In this document: positions 1-9,525 of the stretch, in pieces
Layout of the letters: each line of letters starts with the position of its first letter
How positions within the stretch are numbered: position 1 is the stretch's first letter
Assembly (NCBI GenBank): GCA_020719385.1
Contig: DYQK01000020.1
Location: 1-37,207, forward strand
Length of the DNA: 37,207 bases
Source of the DNA: Rikenella microfusus
GTDB taxonomy: Bacteria > Bacteroidota > Bacteroidia > Bacteroidales > DYQK01
Reading direction: 5' to 3'
Translations under genes and position numbers: made by a program
Notes under the pieces: generated by a model
The model's input: the letters and a program-made list of their open reading frames with translations, nothing else
Databases searched by the model: none
What the model was told of the DNA's origin: nothing

Positions 1-55
1 TTGGAATGTTATTTTTTTCTCAAAAACTACTGTTTTTATAAATATGTATTTTTTC

Positions 56-63
56 TAAATTTG
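56..63 (+). promoter_or_regulatory. Bacteroidetes -7 box upstream of the GH123-like gene
   Basis: TAAATTTG fits the Bacteroidetes -7 consensus TAnnTTTG and lies 26 bases before the ATG at 90. No clear -33 TTG is seen at the usual spacing, so only the -7 half is supported. Confidence 0.5.
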
Positions 64-89
64 CAGCGAAATTAATAAATTTTTGTAAA

Positions 90-2645
90 ATGAAAAAAAT
101 TTTTCTCTTTTTGATGTTAGTTTCGCAATTTTTGTACTCGCAAGATTACGAAACTTATACGTATAAACTTTCGCAGTCTAATGCAAATTATACGTTTTGG
201 ACAACTTTGCCCTCGATTCGCGTGTTTAAAAATTCAGAAATTCCGACAGAAACAGGAAATTTAGTGAAAATTTATGCTGCGAAAAACGAATTTGAACCGT
301 TTGTAGTGGTTGTTAAACCAAAAACTTCGGGCAAAATTAAAATTGATTTTGGAAGTTTTGGAAACGAAATGACGACAGAAATGTACGTTGTAAAGTACAT
401 AAATATCACAAAAGTAAGTGATAATTTGGGCAAAACAGGTGCTTATCCCGATGCACTTTTTCCCGTAGAAAATCATTCGACTATTGATGTAACGGCAAAC
501 GAAAATATTTCGCTTTGGTTCTCGGTGTCTGTCTCGCAAAACGCAACGAAAGGAGATTACTCCACAAATGTTTCGGTGGCAGGAGTTAATATTCCTGTGA
601 AATTGCACGTTTTTAACTTTTCTATTCCTGCCGAACTGCACACACATTCGTTGATGTATTTTTCTTTTCAAAATGTTTTGACGAAATATGGCGTCCAAGG
701 AACAGGAACGGAATACTGGAATTACGTTGATAAAATCAAACAATTTTTTATTGACCATCGTCTCACGCCGAGCAACCCGCTTTGGTCGGGAGGTTTAACT
801 TCCAACGGCGGAAATCCGTATATTGACTACGACTGCAACGGCAAATTTACCGACAAAGACGGCATTTGGGGTTTCGAACAGCCTGCAGAGAAATATCTCA
901 AAGGTAAAGATTTCAATAACGGCACAGGTTTTCCGTCATTTATGGCGGCAACATATCGCAACAACGATGCTTCTGCCGACCAACGTCCTGATAATTTTTG
1001 CGGAGTAACAAAATCCTCGTCAGACTGGTACACTGCGGCAAATCCCAATACAAATTACAACACAAAATGGTTTAATTACGTTAAAGCGATGCAAAATTAT
1101 TTGAGCGAAAAGTCATTGTTGAACAAAAGTTATTATTATTTTGCCAATGAACCGCAAGATCAAGCAGATTATGACGCAGTTGCGTGGTATTCGCAAGAGT
1201 TAAAAAAAGTTGCCCCGAATCTGAAATTAATGGTTTCTGAAGAACCTAAACCTGAAATTTTTAATCATTCTAAGTATAAAAACGCAAAAATCGATATTTG
1301 GTTGCCTGTTTTACAAAATTATAACCCGACAATTTCTTTCGACAGAGAGTTAAATCACAAAGAAGAGACTTGGATTTATTTTTTGCACAGCACGCGTCCA
1401 CCGTATTTTAACCCAATAACGTTAGACCATCCAGGAATCGAAAGTAAATTTACAGGTTGGTTTTTGTGGAAATACAGAATCAAAGGAATTGCGTATTACT
1501 CGACCAATAATTGGAGTCAAAATCCATATACTTCGCCGATGAACAGCAATCATAACGGAGAATTATTTTTACTTTATCCGCCTTCGCTAAATAATTCTAA
1601 TATTGCGTATGGCTCGAATCATCATCGTTTTGTGCCTTCGATGCGTTTTGAGTTAATTAGAGACGGACTTGAGGATTACGAATATTTTTATCTTTTAAAC
1701 GGAAATAAAAATCCTGTTCCAAAAACAGCAAATTCTTCGGACAAGCAAGTTGATAAAATCATTCTTGGTTTAACTTCTTACACAAGAGATGACGAATTTT
1801 TATATAATTTGCGAAGGTTAGTCGGTTTAAAACTCGGAAACGAAATTGCAACAATTCCTGATATTAAACCGAATAATTTACATCCGCGTTCTCAGGGAAA
1901 TCCTGGAAATTATTATATAAATTTTCAAGACCCGCAAGGCGAACCAAAGGCGAATCCGTTAGTTGTCGGTGGAAAAACGTACACAAAAATCGGGTGGAAT
2001 TCGTATGACGCAAAACTTGGTTTTGGTTGGTTCGGCGATTTGTCGCACATTAAATATCAATTTCTCTCGTCAGGAAATAACATTTTGCAACAAAGCATCA
2101 TTTATGACGATTGGGGCAGACAAAAAACTTTCGAATTTGACTTGCCAAATGGAAATTATAACGTAACGGTCTCGGTTGGTTGGAAGGATAAAACTTATTC
2201 GCATCAAAAAATTTCTATTGAGGGAATAAATTTTATCAACGATGAAGCAACAACACCTGCGGCACCTTATTTAGTGCGAAAAAAGCAAATTTCAATAACA
2301 GATTACAAATTGACGATGGAAATGGGAATTTTCGATGAATATACGATGTTAAATTATCTGATTATTGAGGCTGTCGGAGGAAATTTTATTAATGAAAGTG
2401 AAAAAGAGTTAATAAATATTTCTCCAAATCCTGCGAAAGAAAATTTAACGGTTTATTTAGGTGAAAAAATTCCTTGCTCGCTGCAAATTTTTGATAACAA
2501 AGGCGTTTTAATTTCGCATTTTGAGAATATTAAGACTTCAGAATTTAATTTCAACGTTTCGAATTTTGCGAAAGGAATTTATTTTCTAAAAATTGTTGAA
2601 AATTCTTCGCAAAAACAACATTTCGCAAAATTTATTGTCGAGTAA
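90..2645 (+). CDS. Secreted GH123/DUF4091-like glycoside hydrolase with T9SS sorting domain
   Basis: An 851-residue secreted protein, probably a carbohydrate-active enzyme. Residues 1-18 form a signal peptide ending near YSQ. The middle part (about 40-600) resembles the GH123/DUF4091 family: YYFANEP around residues 349-355, a WKYRIKGIAYY strand segment, and RDGLEDYEYFYLL, a family hallmark. Family members act on N-acetylhexosaminides. The acid-base pair is normally Asp-Glu, but here it reads Asn353-Glu354, so activity or substrate may differ. Residues about 620-770 look like a malectin-type carbohydrate-binding beta-sandwich (FDLPNGNYNVTVSVG). The last ~75 residues, starting at ISPNPAKENL and ending in a short beta-strand tail, are a T9SS type A sorting domain, implying export across the outer membrane. 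It stands alone, with its own -7 box and a bidirectional terminator downstream. The hydrolase assignment is by motif recognition only. Confidence 0.8.
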   Translation: MKKIFLFLMLVSQFLYSQDYETYTYKLSQSNANYTFWTTLPSIRVFKNSEIPTETGNLVKIYAAKNEFEPFVVVVKPKTSGKIKIDFGSFGNEMTTEMYVVKYINITKVSDNLGKTGAYPDALFPVENHSTIDVTANENISLWFSVSVSQNATKGDYSTNVSVAGVNIPVKLHVFNFSIPAELHTHSLMYFSFQNVLTKYGVQGTGTEYWNYVDKIKQFFIDHRLTPSNPLWSGGLTSNGGNPYIDYDCNGKFTDKDGIWGFEQPAEKYLKGKDFNNGTGFPSFMAATYRNNDASADQRPDNFCGVTKSSSDWYTAANPNTNYNTKWFNYVKAMQNYLSEKSLLNKSYYYFANEPQDQADYDAVAWYSQELKKVAPNLKLMVSEEPKPEIFNHSKYKNAKIDIWLPVLQNYNPTISFDRELNHKEETWIYFLHSTRPPYFNPITLDHPGIESKFTGWFLWKYRIKGIAYYSTNNWSQNPYTSPMNSNHNGELFLLYPPSLNNSNIAYGSNHHRFVPSMRFELIRDGLEDYEYFYLLNGNKNPVPKTANSSDKQVDKIILGLTSYTRDDEFLYNLRRLVGLKLGNEIATIPDIKPNNLHPRSQGNPGNYYINFQDPQGEPKANPLVVGGKTYTKIGWNSYDAKLGFGWFGDLSHIKYQFLSSGNNILQQSIIYDDWGRQKTFEFDLPNGNYNVTVSVGWKDKTYSHQKISIEGINFINDEATTPAAPYLVRKKQISITDYKLTMEMGIFDEYTMLNYLIIEAVGGNFINESEKELINISPNPAKENLTVYLGEKIPCSLQIFDNKGVLISHFENIKTSEFNFNVSNFAKGIYFLKIVENSSQKQHFAKFIVE

Positions 2646-2680
2646 ATTTATTTTTTCACAAAATTTTGTTTGCAAAAAAT

Positions 2681-2716
2681 AAAAACCGCAAGATTTTTGA
2701 GAATCCTGCGGTTTTT
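2681..2716. terminator. Bidirectional terminator between convergent genes
   Basis: AAAAACCGCA (2681-2690) pairs perfectly with TGCGGTTTTT (2707-2716). A further four pairs (GATT/AATC) form beyond one mismatch. The A-rich and T-rich flanks let it end transcription of both the hydrolase (plus) and the metalloprotease (minus), which converge here. Confidence 0.85.
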
Positions 2717-2736
2717 ATTTTTACAAAAAACAAAGT

Positions 2737-5700
2737 TTACTTCTGAATAATCATTTTCTTTGTCTCTCGCAACGTTTTTGACTGCACTAAAATAGTGTAA
2801 ATTCCTGTCGCAACGTTTGAAATATCGATTGTTTCGTGATATTCTCCGCTTTGATTTCCGATTCGTTTCTCAAAAATAGTTTTTCCCGTTTCAGAAATAA
2901 TGCGAATAGTTACAATTTCGCAAGGATTTCCGTGCAACGTTAAACAAAATACGCCATTATTGGGGTTCGGAGAAAGTGTTAAAATTTGCATTCCAAAAGT
3001 TTCGATTCCTGTCAACAAAGTTTTAAACGTACTATCTGCACCAAAAACTACGTTACCCGCTGCGTCAACCGCTTTGATTCTGTAATGATATAATGTATTC
3101 GGTGAAAGTTGAGTCAAATTGGCAGAAACCTGAACATCTGATGAGTCAACAGAAATATTAGGAATCGCATCAACACTGTCGCCGTATTGCGTTGTTGTGC
3201 CAAATTCAAACATAATTTTTGTCAACATTCCTTTTGTGTTCACCATTCCGTTTAATGTTGCAGAAACATTCGAAATATTTAACGCACTTTTCGTTACCGC
3301 AACGAAAGATTCTGTTTTGAAAGTTTTATTTTCACCGACCACAATTCCGTCTTTATTCATCGCTTTTATTCGAAAATAAAAAGTCGTATTAGGTGCAAGT
3401 CCGCTTAAAATGGCAGTTTTCTCAACAAAATCATTCGAAGTAAAAGTATCAGACCATTGAGTTTGATAGCCCAAATTCTCTGTTAGTCCGTACTCGAAAG
3501 CAAAATTTGTCGGCAAACCGTTAGAATTTATCGAAGCATTTAAAATTGCATTCGTTAACCCAATGTTAGTCGCAGCTTCGGTTTTTGCAACGGGCAAACG
3601 TTCTGTTGTTGTAGAAAATTCTTGGATTTCTCCATCGAAGACTCGTTTTCCTTGCAAAAGTTTCACTCTAAAATAATATTTAGAGTTAGGTTTTAAATCT
3701 GTGATTTCTCTTGAGACGTGAAAATTTCCTGTATCATTGAGCGAGACAGGGTTCGCAACGACTGACGTCCAAGATTCTGTGGTATCTTTTGAGAATTCAA
3801 AAATAACTGATGCTGAGAATCCTTTTGCGGTAACTTTTCCGTTCAAAACCGCAGCATTCGAAGCAATATCTGTTGCAGGCAATGTTGTTGCTTGTCCTCG
3901 GAGGTCAATTTGTTCGGTTTTTTCCGCCATTCCGCAGCGATTCTCACCCGTGAGAGTTACTGCATATAAGTCAGATTCGAGATAAACGTGAGTCGGATTT
4001 TCACTTCCTGATGAAGTTTTATCACCGAAGTACCACAAAAAGTTCTCGATATTTTGCGACTGATTTTCGAAAAAGACTGAATCTTTGTGAATTTGATATG
4101 AAAAATCGATTGTCGGGATTTTATCAATTGTTGCTGTTGCTTTTGAACGAATACTTTTACATTCCTTAGGTGCAACTTCAAAATCATAAAAACATGGATA
4201 AACATCCAAATAACCTTGTCCGTTAATTAATCCGACTCCCAGTGCAATTAAATTATTAATTTCGTATGGAAACTGCACATTCGAAGTGTTCATATAAAGT
4301 CCGCTGTTGGGTTCGTAAACAATTAACCCATAAGTTCCTTTTTCGAGAGGGAAATTAATATTCACCCGACTTTCACCTGTGGGCAGGTCAACGGAATTAT
4401 TCCAAATCGGAGTTTGAGTGTTGATGTCAAAAATGTAAAGTGAACGGTAACCTGAATTTTGTGCGTACACTTTTACTGATTTGAGGGTACAATTTTCTTT
4501 TACAATAAAACCAATGCCTGATATTCCTTCTGTGCAATAAATTCCTTCTCCGAAGGTGTTAGTTCTTGGTCCAACATGCAACGGTGAGGGTGTTTCTGCG
4601 ACGAAAAATGTTTTTGAAGAGTCTAAGTTTTCTAAAACGAGCGAATCACCTTCTTCGATTTCGTTTCCACCGATTTCTGTTTCGTACCATTTCAATTTTC
4701 CACCGAATGTTGATGCTGCTTTTAACGTGAGATTTCCTGTGCCGCATCTTTGAGCAGAAAAAGTTTGAGGTGCCGCAGGACGTTGAACTAAAATTACCTC
4801 GTTTATTGAGATAGAATCTTGCCCAAAAGAGTTTTTTACTTTCAATTTTACGGTAAATAAACCGTTTTGTGTGTAAATATGAGATGGATTTTGTTCAATA
4901 CTTGTGTTTCCATCGCCGAATTCCCAAAACCATTCTGTTGTTGGGTTTTGAGAAATGTCGAAAAATTGTATTTCACCCGTGCAAGTATAGTTTTCTGAAA
5001 GTTTAAACATTGCTTTTGGTTTTTCGTTGTTGTGATTGCACAACCAATTCACAGAAAAACCTTCACCTACATCTGATATGTTATGCAAAACTTGATAAAT
5101 TCCGACAATTCCTTTTGTTGAACGAATAATTCCATTTCCATTGGGCAAATTTATTCCCGTATATTCACCGATAAGAGTGTAATTTAACGAGTCAATGATG
5201 TCATAAATTTTCAGCGTGTCGTCGAGAGATAAGTTAAATTCGGTGAAAATCAATGTAATGTTATCTGCCTGTGGCGGGTCAATGGGAATAAAACTTTGTG
5301 CTTCGAGCGGATTTTCACTTCCTTTGTCAAAGATTGTTCCCTCGCAGCCTGTCTGCACATTTCCTTCTCCTGATTCGGGCATCGCAACGCGGCACGGATG
5401 AGCAGGCGAGATAGAAATTAAGTTTTCTTGTAGTAAAGTATCAGAAATACCGCAAGAAGCGTTGCTTGTTGCAATAAGTTTTACCGAGAAATTTCCTGTT
5501 GCGAGATAAGTATGTTTTGGGTTCATTTCGGTGCTTGTTGTTCCGTCTCCGAAGTCCCAAAAATACGAGACGGCGTTGCTGCTTGAGTTTCTGAACGAAA
5601 TTGTAGCAGGTGCTGAGCAGAAATTTGTTTGAAAAACGTTAAATTTTGCGTCTGCTTCGGGAGAATATTTGTTTCCAATTCCTACTGCATAAAAAGCATT

Positions 5701-7353
5701 TATTGTCGAAGCAACTTGCGGCGAGCAAACGCCGAATAAATCTGTTGCTGCCTGAATGGCAAAAAATCTTGCTTCGTGATAATTGGAAGTTTGTGTGAGA
5801 TAAACACTCATTGTTCTGTACGCAATGATGGCTGCTGTGTCCCATCCGATTCCTTGAACGTTGTATTCGTTACCTAAATCGTTGATTCCTGTTCCTCCTT
5901 CGACTAATAAATAAAACCATCTTGAGAGAACCGAGCTGTTATGATGTACTTCTTGCTGTATTGAGTCCCAATAAAGTCCTTTGTACGTTTCGGGTTGTTG
6001 AAACATTTTAGGATTTTTCATTGAGCGAAAATATTGTCCGATGTCTTCGCCGATGAGCCAATTAGTGTTGGATGGTTTGACAAAATGTTCAATGCAAGAA
6101 CCAAAGATGTCGCTAAAACCTTCATTTAAAGCACCTGATTCGTTTTGATAATCGAGATTTGCTGTATGTTCGTCTACTCCGTGCGTGATTTCGTGTCCTG
6201 CGATGTCGAGAGTTGTGAACGGCATTAGTCCGTATGCTGCGTTTCCGTCTCCGTAGACCATGAATTGTCCTGTCCACATTGCGTTGGGCCAGTTGTTGTA
6301 AAAGTGAACTAAACTTACCATCGGCATATTATTTCCGTCAATTCCGTTTCTGCCAAATTTTGTGAGAAAATAATCATAAACAACTTCTGTCGCCCAATGT
6401 GCGTCGGTAGCGATTTCGTCAAGGTTTGAGTTAAAATTATTCCACACATTATTTGAGTCTAAAAAGTCTACTGCGGAGGCAAAATTGGTTCTTCTTTGTA
6501 AATTTAACGTGATAATTGGAACATTTCGCTGCGAGAGTTCGCGGAGTCTGTACATTTGTGTTCCGTTTATTGTTGTGTCGGAGGTTGTAATTGTGCGTTC
6601 TCCGCTGAATTTTGTGTGTGCGGTGGCGGGAAACTCTGTGTTTTTGAGTCTGTTAAATTTCACAATTAACTCTCCTGTTTCTGCATCGATAAAAATGAAA
6701 TTTCGTGACAAGGGTTCGTGAGCAAAAATATCAAAACGATACGCAAGTCGATAATTTTTCGATTTGTCGCTTCCATTTTCGGTGATAAAAATTAATTCTC
6801 CTTTTGGGAAATATGTTGCTGCATTTCCAAAAAGATTTTTCAACATTGCTTCTTCTTCGGGAATTTCCCATTTGTACTTCGAAGCACCTGTTGCGGCAAG
6901 AGCTTTTCCCAACGCATCTTTTTCAGACAACGAGGGTTTCGAATTTGTGGAAAGATTTCGAATTAATTTGCCGTTCATTGAAGAAATTTTCCCGTCTTTT
7001 GTGTGAACGAGATAAATTGCTCCGTGAATTGGAATTCCATCGAAAGTTTCCTGATAGCGATAATGTGAAAAACCGAGTAAATCGGTTTCCGTGTTTAAAA
7101 GTTGAAAATTCACTTTTCCGTCCATCGCAAAAGCAGTTTTCAGATAATTCTCAACATTTTCAAACACAACATTCGCTTCTTTTCGATATTGAACAAACGT
7201 AGGAATCGAAAATTCATCAGAAACGGTGATTCTTTCAGCACCCCTAAGACGAATCTCGGCATCGTTTCCCCAATAATCTTTCTGCGAAAATGCATTATTC
7301 CCGCAGAAAATGGTCAACAAAAATAACCATTTTATTACACAAAACTTTTTCAT
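2737..7353 (-). CDS. Secreted M4 (thermolysin-like) metalloprotease, multidomain, T9SS-exported
   Basis: This is a secreted zinc endopeptidase of 1538 residues. The frame opens further upstream to 7401, but a -7 promoter box (7391-7398) lies in that extension, so Met at 7353, followed by a clear signal peptide, is the better start. FTP/PepSY-type propeptide regions occupy about 40-200. The M4 domain has HEITHGV with zinc ligands His387 and His391, catalytic Glu388, third ligand Glu411 in GALNEGFSD (24 residues after the first His, as in thermolysin), and catalytic His470 in VHHNS. Downstream, in order: PKD (WDFGDG, about 585-640), a CUB-like stretch (655-775), a second PKD (WEFGDG), an Ig-like domain, a third PKD-like domain (WYFGDK, about 1080-1145), three fibronectin-III-like repeats (1150-1440) and a T9SS type A sorting domain (from LSPNPNNG). 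It probably supplies nutrient proteolysis outside the cell. Catalytic residues are complete. Confidence 0.93.
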   Translation of the reverse strand: MKKFCVIKWLFLLTIFCGNNAFSQKDYWGNDAEIRLRGAERITVSDEFSIPTFVQYRKEANVVFENVENYLKTAFAMDGKVNFQLLNTETDLLGFSHYRYQETFDGIPIHGAIYLVHTKDGKISSMNGKLIRNLSTNSKPSLSEKDALGKALAATGASKYKWEIPEEEAMLKNLFGNAATYFPKGELIFITENGSDKSKNYRLAYRFDIFAHEPLSRNFIFIDAETGELIVKFNRLKNTEFPATAHTKFSGERTITTSDTTINGTQMYRLRELSQRNVPIITLNLQRRTNFASAVDFLDSNNVWNNFNSNLDEIATDAHWATEVVYDYFLTKFGRNGIDGNNMPMVSLVHFYNNWPNAMWTGQFMVYGDGNAAYGLMPFTTLDIAGHEITHGVDEHTANLDYQNESGALNEGFSDIFGSCIEHFVKPSNTNWLIGEDIGQYFRSMKNPKMFQQPETYKGLYWDSIQQEVHHNSSVLSRWFYLLVEGGTGINDLGNEYNVQGIGWDTAAIIAYRTMSVYLTQTSNYHEARFFAIQAATDLFGVCSPQVASTINAFYAVGIGNKYSPEADAKFNVFQTNFCSAPATISFRNSSSNAVSYFWDFGDGTTSTEMNPKHTYLATGNFSVKLIATSNASCGISDTLLQENLISISPAHPCRVAMPESGEGNVQTGCEGTIFDKGSENPLEAQSFIPIDPPQADNITLIFTEFNLSLDDTLKIYDIIDSLNYTLIGEYTGINLPNGNGIIRSTKGIVGIYQVLHNISDVGEGFSVNWLCNHNNEKPKAMFKLSENYTCTGEIQFFDISQNPTTEWFWEFGDGNTSIEQNPSHIYTQNGLFTVKLKVKNSFGQDSISINEVILVQRPAAPQTFSAQRCGTGNLTLKAASTFGGKLKWYETEIGGNEIEEGDSLVLENLDSSKTFFVAETPSPLHVGPRTNTFGEGIYCTEGISGIGFIVKENCTLKSVKVYAQNSGYRSLYIFDINTQTPIWNNSVDLPTGESRVNINFPLEKGTYGLIVYEPNSGLYMNTSNVQFPYEINNLIALGVGLINGQGYLDVYPCFYDFEVAPKECKSIRSKATATIDKIPTIDFSYQIHKDSVFFENQSQNIENFLWYFGDKTSSGSENPTHVYLESDLYAVTLTGENRCGMAEKTEQIDLRGQATTLPATDIASNAAVLNGKVTAKGFSASVIFEFSKDTTESWTSVVANPVSLNDTGNFHVSREITDLKPNSKYYFRVKLLQGKRVFDGEIQEFSTTTERLPVAKTEAATNIGLTNAILNASINSNGLPTNFAFEYGLTENLGYQTQWSDTFTSNDFVEKTAILSGLAPNTTFYFRIKAMNKDGIVVGENKTFKTESFVAVTKSALNISNVSATLNGMVNTKGMLTKIMFEFGTTTQYGDSVDAIPNISVDSSDVQVSANLTQLSPNTLYHYRIKAVDAAGNVVFGADSTFKTLLTGIETFGMQILTLSPNPNNGVFCLTLHGNPCEIVTIRIISETGKTIFEKRIGNQSGEYHETIDISNVATGIYTILVQSKTLRETKKMIIQK

Positions 7354-7390
7354 AAACGTACTTTTATATATAACGTTATTTTTAATAAAA

Positions 7391-7398
7391 CAAAGGTA
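7391..7398 (-). promoter_or_regulatory. -7 box of the M4 protease promoter
   Basis: On the minus strand this reads TACCTTTG, a perfect TAnnTTTG match, 38 bases before the Met at 7353. A second match (TATTTTTG at 7450-7457, minus, with a TTG 21 bases upstream of it at 7479-7481) offers an alternative upstream promoter. Confidence 0.55.
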
Positions 7399-7431
7399 CA
7401 AAATAACAAAAAAATTTCGTAATAATGTACT

Positions 7432-7455
7432 TTTTTGTAAAAATTTTTACAAAAA
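7432..7455. repeat. Perfect 24-bp AT-rich palindrome in the divergent intergenic region
   Basis: The half-site TTTTTGTAAAAA (7432-7443) is followed directly by its reverse complement (7444-7455). It lies in the 250-base gap between the divergent protease and antiporter genes, which otherwise holds only promoter boxes and A/T runs and no gene. It could be an operator or a cruciform-forming sequence. Chance is not excluded, given the extreme A+T content. Confidence 0.45.
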
Positions 7456-7572
7456 TACAACATTTTTTATTTATTTTTCAAAAATTTTAACAAATTTTAG
7501 TTTAAAATTAACATTTTACTCAAAAAATTTTTAATTTTTTTTACTTTTCTCTTTTATTTTGAGAAAAAAATT

Positions 7573-7580
7573 TACCTTTG
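7573..7580 (+). promoter_or_regulatory. -7 box of the antiporter-subunit gene
   Basis: TACCTTTG matches TAnnTTTG and lies 24 bases before the ATG at 7604. It falls inside the longer frame that would begin at a TTG codon at 7559, which argues that 7604 is the real start. Confidence 0.6.
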
Positions 7581-7603
7581 CCCCAAATAAAATAATAAAA
7601 TTT

Positions 7604-9031
7604 ATGTTAGGTTATTATTTTGCTTTTGCATTATTGATGTGTGCAGGTATTTTTTTCACAAAAAATCGCTTAATTGCACGTTTGGGAATCTCTTTTTTCT
7701 TAATGATTCAGATTTTGTTAAATATTTACGCATTTTTTCATTTAGATAAAATTGATTCTTTATATTTTAGTTTCGACAAATTAGGCGTTTTATTCCTAAC
7801 TATTTTGTCAATAATAGCGATTCCAACGGTTTATCACAGTTTTATTTATCTAAGAGAAGATAAAACGAAACATTTTTTTCATTATCTCGTTGCCCTCACA
7901 GGACTAATGACCGCTCTGACGGGTGCATATTTGGCAACTTCCTTGACCGTTACGTGGATTTTTGTGGAAGCAACAACACTTGCCGCAGCGATGTTAATTT
8001 ATCACGATAGAACCGCCGCCGCTCTGGAAGCAACTTGGAAATATATTTTTGTCTGTTCAATAGGGATTGCCCTTGCGTATATGGGAATTTTGTTTTTCTC
8101 TTCCACCGTTCAAGCAACAGGCGAGGACGAAATGGGACTCAATACGCTTGCGAAAATGGTCGCAAACACCGAGCCAATTTATTTGAAAATTACATTTCTC
8201 TTTGTTTTAATTGGTTATAGCACAAAAATGGAATCTTTTCCGATGCACACCGTCGGCATTGATGCGAACTCTGTTGCTCCGCCTCCTATTGGTGCGTTTA
8301 TCTCTACAACGGTGGTCAATATGGGTTTTTTGGTGATTTTTAAAACCTACGCAATATTGGCTGCTCACCCTGAGGTTCATATTTGGATGAATAATGTTTT
8401 GATTTTTGTCGGAATATTATCTCTGTTTGTTGCTTCGGGATATATGCTCAAGGCACGTCATAACAAGCGAATGCTTGCGTATTCGTCTTTGGAAAATGTC
8501 GGAATTGTAACTATTGCGATGGGACTTGGAAGTACGGGATATTTCGTTGCGATATTGCACCTAATATTACATTCCTTCACTAAATCGAGTTTATTTTTTC
8601 AAATCGGACAATCTTTTCGAGTTTTTGGTTCGTACAGAGTTGCTGAATCAGGAAATTATCTCAAACTTCATCCAACAGGTGCGTTAGTTTTGATATTAGG
8701 TTTGCTTTGTATTACCGCCATTCCTCCGTCGGGAATGTTTATTACCGAATTTTTATTGATAAAATCTCTCATTTTTTCAGGAAAATGGATAATTTTGGGT
8801 TTATTGGTTTTATTTTTGTGTTTTGTTTTGTACGGAATGGCAACGCGATTCTTTCACTTGCTTTACAGCAAGCCCGTCGAGGAAGTTGTGAATTTTAAAC
8901 CTGAAAAAATTTCTTTCACCGAATCTATCTCGCAATTTGTCTTCTTAGGAATTGTTGTTGCGTTATGTTTTTATCAGCCAACATTCTTGACTCAATATAT
9001 TCAAGATGCTTTGTTACCTCTAACAAAATGA
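7604..9031 (+). CDS. Orphan HyfF/NuoL-like proton-conducting antiporter subunit
   Basis: A 475-residue integral membrane protein of the complex I/Mrp/hydrogenase-4 antiporter-subunit family, closest in feel to hydrogenase-4 component F. About twelve or more hydrophobic helices are visible. Conserved proton-path residues are present: Glu122 in WIFVEATTLA (TM5 Glu), Lys208 in the STKMESFPMHTVGIDANSVAPPP stretch (the NuoL counterpart is HTWLPDAHSEAPTP), and Lys327 in LHSFTKSSLFF. The PPSGMF segment is also typical. Such subunits normally sit beside hydrogenase or Nuo genes, and none is seen here. The gene is flanked by a divergent protease and by sixA, which it overlaps by ATGA. It may serve a complex encoded elsewhere or act alone as a cation/proton transporter. 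Family confident, partner unknown. An upstream TTG start at 7559 is rejected because a promoter box lies within it. Confidence 0.85.
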   Translation: MLGYYFAFALLMCAGIFFTKNRLIARLGISFFLMIQILLNIYAFFHLDKIDSLYFSFDKLGVLFLTILSIIAIPTVYHSFIYLREDKTKHFFHYLVALTGLMTALTGAYLATSLTVTWIFVEATTLAAAMLIYHDRTAAALEATWKYIFVCSIGIALAYMGILFFSSTVQATGEDEMGLNTLAKMVANTEPIYLKITFLFVLIGYSTKMESFPMHTVGIDANSVAPPPIGAFISTTVVNMGFLVIFKTYAILAAHPEVHIWMNNVLIFVGILSLFVASGYMLKARHNKRMLAYSSLENVGIVTIAMGLGSTGYFVAILHLILHSFTKSSLFFQIGQSFRVFGSYRVAESGNYLKLHPTGALVLILGLLCITAIPPSGMFITEFLLIKSLIFSGKWIILGLLVLFLCFVLYGMATRFFHLLYSKPVEEVVNFKPEKISFTESISQFVFLGIVVALCFYQPTFLTQYIQDALLPLTK

Positions 9032-9522
9032 TTATGAAACACTTAATACTAATGAGACACGCAAAAGCACAACCTTTTGACTACTCAATAACCTCAGATT
9101 ATTTGCGTTCTTTAACTAAAAGCGGAATCGAAGACGCAAAAAAAGTCGGGAAAATGTTTTTTGAAAATAATTTAATTCCTGATTTAATTCTCGCCTCAGG
9201 CGCAGCAAGAACTTCAGAAACTGCCGACTTGGTTGCGAAGGAATGTAATTATGCGGGAAAAATATTGCTTCGAAAAGATATTTTTAACGCAATTATAATT
9301 CCTGAGATTTTAACTATTCTCAAACAACAACCAGATTCGGCAAATTTTATTTTGTTCATCGGACATAATCCGTTGATAAGTGAAACTGCGACAAAATTGA
9401 TTGTTGAAAATCATTATTTGTCTTTTGGAACGGCAAATGCAGTTTATATTGCGTTAAATATTGACAAATGGAGCGAGGTTGAACTTCGCAAAGGAAATTT
9501 TAAACAAATTTTTATGCCGTAA
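9028..9522 (+). CDS. sixA: SixA-like phosphohistidine phosphatase
   Basis: A cytoplasmic protein of 164 residues from the histidine phosphatase superfamily. It begins with LILMRHAKA, whose RHA motif (Arg10-His11) carries the phosphate-accepting His. It continues with LASGAARTSETA (second catalytic Arg) and FIGHNP (second His). SixA proteins remove phosphate from histidine in phosphotransfer domains. The natural substrate here is unknown, since no HPt protein is nearby. The start at 9028 overlaps the upstream TGA by four bases (ATGA), suggesting translational coupling. Met at 9034 is an equally plausible start. The frame extends upstream to 8965, but that part overlaps the preceding gene and lacks family similarity. 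Confidence 0.88.
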   Translation: MIMKHLILMRHAKAQPFDYSITSDYLRSLTKSGIEDAKKVGKMFFENNLIPDLILASGAARTSETADLVAKECNYAGKILLRKDIFNAIIIPEILTILKQQPDSANFILFIGHNPLISETATKLIVENHYLSFGTANAVYIALNIDKWSEVELRKGNFKQIFMP

Positions 9523-9525
9523 AGT

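Noticed and set aside
7354-7401. 16-codon upstream extension of the M4 protease
   Set aside because: It contains a perfect -7 box, and the next Met begins a normal signal peptide.
7559-7603. TTG start for the antiporter subunit
   Set aside because: A TACCTTTG promoter box lies within the proposed codons, and the ATG at 7604 begins a normal first membrane helix.
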